Below, in pieces: positions 59,801 through 64,000 of a stretch of DNA of 64,000 nt. A program made the translations under genes and the position numbers. The stretch lies in NCBI GenBank assembly GCA_037013685.1, contig CM072891.1:10268501-10332500 (forward strand), in the 5' to 3' direction. Origin of the DNA: Acridotheres tristis. Its lineage: Eukaryota; Chordata; Aves; Passeriformes; Sturnidae. Every line of letters starts with the position of its first letter. Positions within the stretch are counted from its first letter, which is position 1. The notes below the pieces were generated by a model. The model made no database searches. It saw only the letters and a program-made list of their open reading frames with translations, and had not been told where the DNA came from.

Positions 59801-62800
59801 CCCCTGGACTTCCGTGAGCTGCTGCGCAGTGCCCCTGCTGTGGGATCAGCATCAGGGCTCAGCAGTGCTACATAATGCTTCAGCAGCTGAATGGGCTCAA
59901 GGAAGAAAACCAACGTCATCCCAGCAGATCATCTTCACCCAGGAGAGGTCAGGGCATGGTATATAAGCAGACTGGGTGCATTTCCAGGTTATGTACCACA
60001 TCCTTCCCTCGGTTGTGCTATTTTCATGCCAGAAATCAAGCTCTGATGATCTCAGTGCCTTTCTCACATATGTACACCACAAAATTGGTTCAGACCTGCA
60101 GTGCAGGAGATCTCTGGCATGAGGTCTGCTCCACCGAGACTACAGTGGTTGAGTGTGTGAGCATAAATCCCCCAAAAAAGTCCCTGTGGGCCAACTCTTT
60201 AGTTCCAACACTGCAGGTCCCTACCCTACAGTTTGGCAGAGCTCAGCAGACTGGCAATATTTCGTGGAGCATATTAAGAAAGAAAACAGAGAAATACTGA
60301 GCCCTGCTAATTTCTGCCATAAATGAACAGGTTCAGCCCCTCTCATTTGGATCCTTGCCTGATGATGCCTGCAGAAAAACCCACTGGCCGGTAGGGCAGC
60401 AGCCCCGATGAATTTCAGTGGTGACCCAGGGAGACTTCATCAATAGGTGGAAAATATGGGAAAGATTTCACGTAGTGAGCCTGATCGTTGCCTCAGGTAC
60501 AGCCCAGCATATCAGCTTTAATGGAAGTGCATTGGCGTAATTGGGAGTGTTGGCAGACAAGCTGGAGTGAATCAGACAGGGGGGAGGGAGTGTGAGAAGT
60601 CACCGGCTGTTTGCTCTGCCAGAGATTTCCACCCCCTCAGCAGTGCTGGTAGAAGCATGTGCCTGTGCTTCATCCTTTTCTGTGTATCATCAGCACAGAA
60701 AAGGTATCTTCACTACCCTCAGCAGCACCAGCACTGCTGGCCCTGGCTGATGGGGTCCCCAGTTAGAGCAGAAAGCGAGCAAACAAATACTGGGGAGAGG
60801 ATCTTATACTGCCCCAGCTATCTGATGAGATGCTAAGCCTTGAAGTTCAGATTTGACACAGGCTTTTTCACTTTTACAGGGGTTCTGGCAACACCTAAGT
60901 GTCTGCTTTTCTCTGGAAAGCAGTCTGGGTCCCTTGCATAAGCCCCAAGTCTGCATCTTCCTTTGCCCTTACACCCTGCAGCAGGTCCAAGGTTCATGGT
61001 CACCAAAAGGCTGTTAAAGCTCAGTCCCTCTTCATATGCCCTGTCACATGCCTGCACAGTATTTCTGCTCCTCTTTCTCTATGTGTACCTTTGTGTAAGA
61101 AGAGGGATTCTGTAGACATATAATACCAGGAAATGTATTCATTAGCTCTGAACCTTGCCTGATGTCGGGGAGGCATGCTGCTTTATATCATCCAGCAATG
61201 TGAACCTTGGGGGCTTTTAGCTTCTTTAAAGGTAATTCAATAAGAAGGAGCAGTGAGAGGCAGCGGCGGTGACCAAAGGGCTCTGTGCTCTGGCTAGCAC
61301 TGTGTCACACAAGCAAAAGTCGCTGTTGCAGAGGCATTCGTTGGCAGAACAGAAGTAGAAAGGCAGCAGCAGTCTCCCACGCAGCTCAGGTAATGACAGG
61401 GTAGCAGGATCGTTGTCTTATATACTAAGAAAGCAGAGACGTTCTGAATTTGCTGCAGTAAGTGCCATGTTGCAGTGTACAGTCTGCTTCTCTCCAGTGA
61501 CCCTTTCTGTCAGCTCTCCCTTTCTGTCACCTTTATTGGCACTGCATGTTTATCAGCATGTGCTGCAATCTCCTGTACTCCAGCTGGATCATTTATGCAT
61601 GCAAGCCCTCTTTCCTTGTCACGAATTTGTGCTTCCTTACACCACATGCTGGAAAGAGCCAGCTCCTATAAAGACTCTTCTGGAAACTAGTCCAGTCCTA
61701 TAAAATCTATACTGAGCTGAGCAAAACTTAAATCAACAAGTGCCATCTATTTCCTGGAGTCTCACATTTCTTTCAGTTCTATTTCAAGCCAGTGAAAAGA
61801 AACTGGAGGAAACAAAAGCTGTTTAGATACTTTCTGTGCTGCTGAAATACCTGTTCCCTAATGTCAGTCCTTCTGTCAAATATAACCAAAAGATGTTCCA
61901 TTTCACCTAACTGCAGTTGGGAGTGACTTGGCTTGGCATGCCTCAAGCTGGAGGATCCATGGAGTAATTAGGAAGCGAGGAGTCAATCATCTTTGTTGTT
62001 GCTAGACCTCAGTGCAGTGACTGAGGTCTGATTCATACTGACACTGAATTCCCTTTATATGACAGAAAATGCAATCAAAACTCATGTCCATCGGTCTTTT
62101 CTGTTCTTGGACTAAGTAATTGATTTCTAGCTCTGTTTCCCATGGTAACAAGGCTCTCTGATCACCAGCTGCACGTGTTGGCCCTAATAGCTTTTGAATC
62201 CACTGCTTTATTTCAGCCAAATAAGATGGCAAGATTGAGGTCTGAAGGATAATTAAGTTCCCACAAGTTTTCTGAAAAAAGTCTGCATGTGGCAGACCAT
62301 ATTACTTCCCCATCAGTACCTTCACTGCAGATGGAAATTCAGTGAGTATTGGATGCCAGAGTCCACCAAGGGAAAAGGTCCTGTAAGAACCTTAACTAGG
62401 AGCAAGCTTCATCCAGAGGTTGCAATCACCCATTGGATCCAAATCCACAGGAATCCAGTGTTTGTAGAACAACTTGCTATTTCAAGGGAGCACAGCAGGT
62501 GTGAAAAAACAAATCAGTATAAAATTAGGGCTGTCTATGAGGGTTCCTCACAGAAATCCCTGGTAAAAAAGTAAGAGGATTTGCAAAAGTTGGTGATTGT
62601 TGAGCATCGGGGGAGGATGAATACTGCTATCAGTGTATAGAATGTAAATCAGGAAAATATCTATGTGCAAATATTTCTCACTGGTCAGCGAGACTCAGAT
62701 TTTTACTCAAAATTAATTGCATTTCACTTCTAGGGAGTGTTTTTACAGAGTCAAGATTTCAACACTTCCCTCCAAACACAGGAGAAGAAGGAAGGTGGCT

Positions 62801-64000
62801 GGTTCTGGGGTAGCTGTGCAGTAGCTCCCAGGTATATCTGTGCACTCACTGCAAGCAGCTGCTGAGCTGTCAGCCATGAGCACACCATTCCCCACACTGA
62901 TTAGGAACTGCATCAGGCTGGAGCATCCCTGTGTCTGCAGGCTGAGCTGCCAAAACAGCCCAGTCTGAGGCTCATCAGTCAGCCCTGGCACTGGAGGTGA
63001 CAGGGACATGTTTCCTCCTGCACTAACTACTCCTATACAACACGGGCAGTGCTGTGAGTTCCTGCTGTGCTCTTGCCAGGTGCTGTGGGGTCATGCTGCC
63101 TCACAGCTCAGCTGGTAAATGCCCTGCATGGCTTGAGCCTCTGTTAAAAAGGAGACCCTGTCTCATCCTCAGGGAGATGGGGATGAAGGAGTGTGGTCAG
63201 GCTTACCTGTATTGGACAGAATTTGCTTCAGCACAGACGTGCAGATGTTGGACATCCCACTGCCCCAGTTGACTGGGCAAGGGCTGCTGCTGGGGGAGGT
63301 GGGAGGGACTGCACTGTTGTACTGGGGTGGTGGAAAAAAAGGGTGGTTGTGGGAGAAACATTTTGTTTAATTAGGAAAACAGTGTGCCGGGCTGGTGCCC
63401 AAATCAGAGGTGTTAGGCTGGAGCTTCCCTGGGGTCAGGATCACAGTGCTGTCTCCAAGCAGATGCAGGGCCAGGCCAGCTCTGTATAGCCCCTTTGTGA
63501 TTTGAGAGCAAAACACTGCAGAGCACCTGGGCTGGACCAGAGAGAGCACCTCATCCTTTACCAAAACACACAGCCAGACCCCACCTCAGACACCTGCTTG
63601 GTCCCAGCTGAGGCAATGCCACCTCTGTTCTGGTATGTAATATATAAAATTTCACATTTCTGCTTTCTGACTCCCTCTTGACAGCTCATCTCATCTGTCC
63701 CCATTTTAAATTCTCCTTCCCTCCTTCTTTTTTCACTAGTTCTTCTTCTGGTGTTGCCTCTCCCACTCACAACACAGCTCCATTTGTACCTGCTCTGTCC
63801 AGGCTTTTATGCAAAAGGATTAAATCATCATTTAAAACAGATCACTGGACATCACTGGGCAGTGGAACCTTGAAATATTAACGAAATCAGCTGCTTCATG
63901 CTTTGGAAGTCGTTTTTCCTGCATTGCAGATGGGGGGTGAGTGCTTGTGCCGTTTCCCATCCCTCTTCCTCTCTGTGTGAGCTGCAGGCAGAGGGCGTGC

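Larger units (their letters stand above)
53001..64000. other. Probable intergenic region upstream of MGA
   Basis: Eleven kilobases with no recognisable coding exon in either direction. In mammals TYRO3 is the next gene upstream of MGA. I looked for tyrosine-kinase motifs such as DFG-containing segments among open frames here and saw none. Besides the GC-rich block at 56 kb there are only short low-complexity tracts. Confidence 0.5.

Noticed and set aside
53001..64000. TYRO3 or another receptor kinase expected upstream of MGA from mammalian gene order
   Set aside because: No kinase-domain, immunoglobulin or fibronectin motifs seen in any frame; it may lie further right.
1..64000. CRISPR arrays, operons, tRNA or rRNA genes
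   Set aside because: None seen; the window is a spliced vertebrate gene with its upstream flank.

Overview
This is vertebrate nuclear DNA, almost certainly from a bird. The gene has short exons and compact AT-rich introns. The interspersed repeats are of avian type: a CR1 LINE copy at about 10.9-12.1 kb, a short CR1 3' tail at about 49.3 kb, and an LTR of an avian endogenous-retrovirus family at 27.6-28.1 kb. I see no bacterial genes, operons, CRISPR arrays or phage.

The left two thirds (101-41,809, minus strand) is one gene, MGA (MAX gene-associated protein, also called MAX dimerization protein MGA). I resolved 22 coding exons by matching translations to the MGA protein family and checking GT/AG boundaries. 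All splice phases join without a break. Together they give 2718 complete codons plus one base. The start codon is at 41,731. The gene runs off the left edge at an intact splice donor (100-99), so only the extreme C-terminus is missing. In order, the protein has a T-box DNA-binding domain (about residues 75-262), an acidic region with [14 protein letters not shown] motifs, an AT-hook-like KRGRPRK segment, a duplicated Cys-rich motif (about 1036-1071), long Ser/Thr/Val-rich linkers, a highly acidic stretch, and a class B bHLH-zipper (about 2505-2582). In the family, MGA pairs with MAX, binds CACGTG E-boxes and T-box sites, and is the scaffold of the non-canonical Polycomb complex PRC1.6.

Upstream of the start codon (41.8-53 kb) lies non-coding DNA with two strong CpG islands, at about 44.3-45.7 kb and 51.4-53.0 kb. 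The first holds a full CRE and two CACGTG E-boxes. The second holds two CACGTG E-boxes, three minus-strand CCAAT boxes and a near-consensus minus-strand splice donor at 52,204. Either or both could carry MGA promoters and 5' UTR exons. The rest (53-64 kb) has no gene I can recognise. It contains a weaker GC/CpG-rich block at about 56.0-56.9 kb and simple repeats.

I did not find a previously undescribed system. The points most worth a second look are the twin-island promoter arrangement with E-boxes that MGA/MAX itself could bind, a uORF just before the start codon, an in-frame 49-codon optional extension at one exon, tandem acceptors and a shortened linker before the bHLH, and the duplicated Cys motif.
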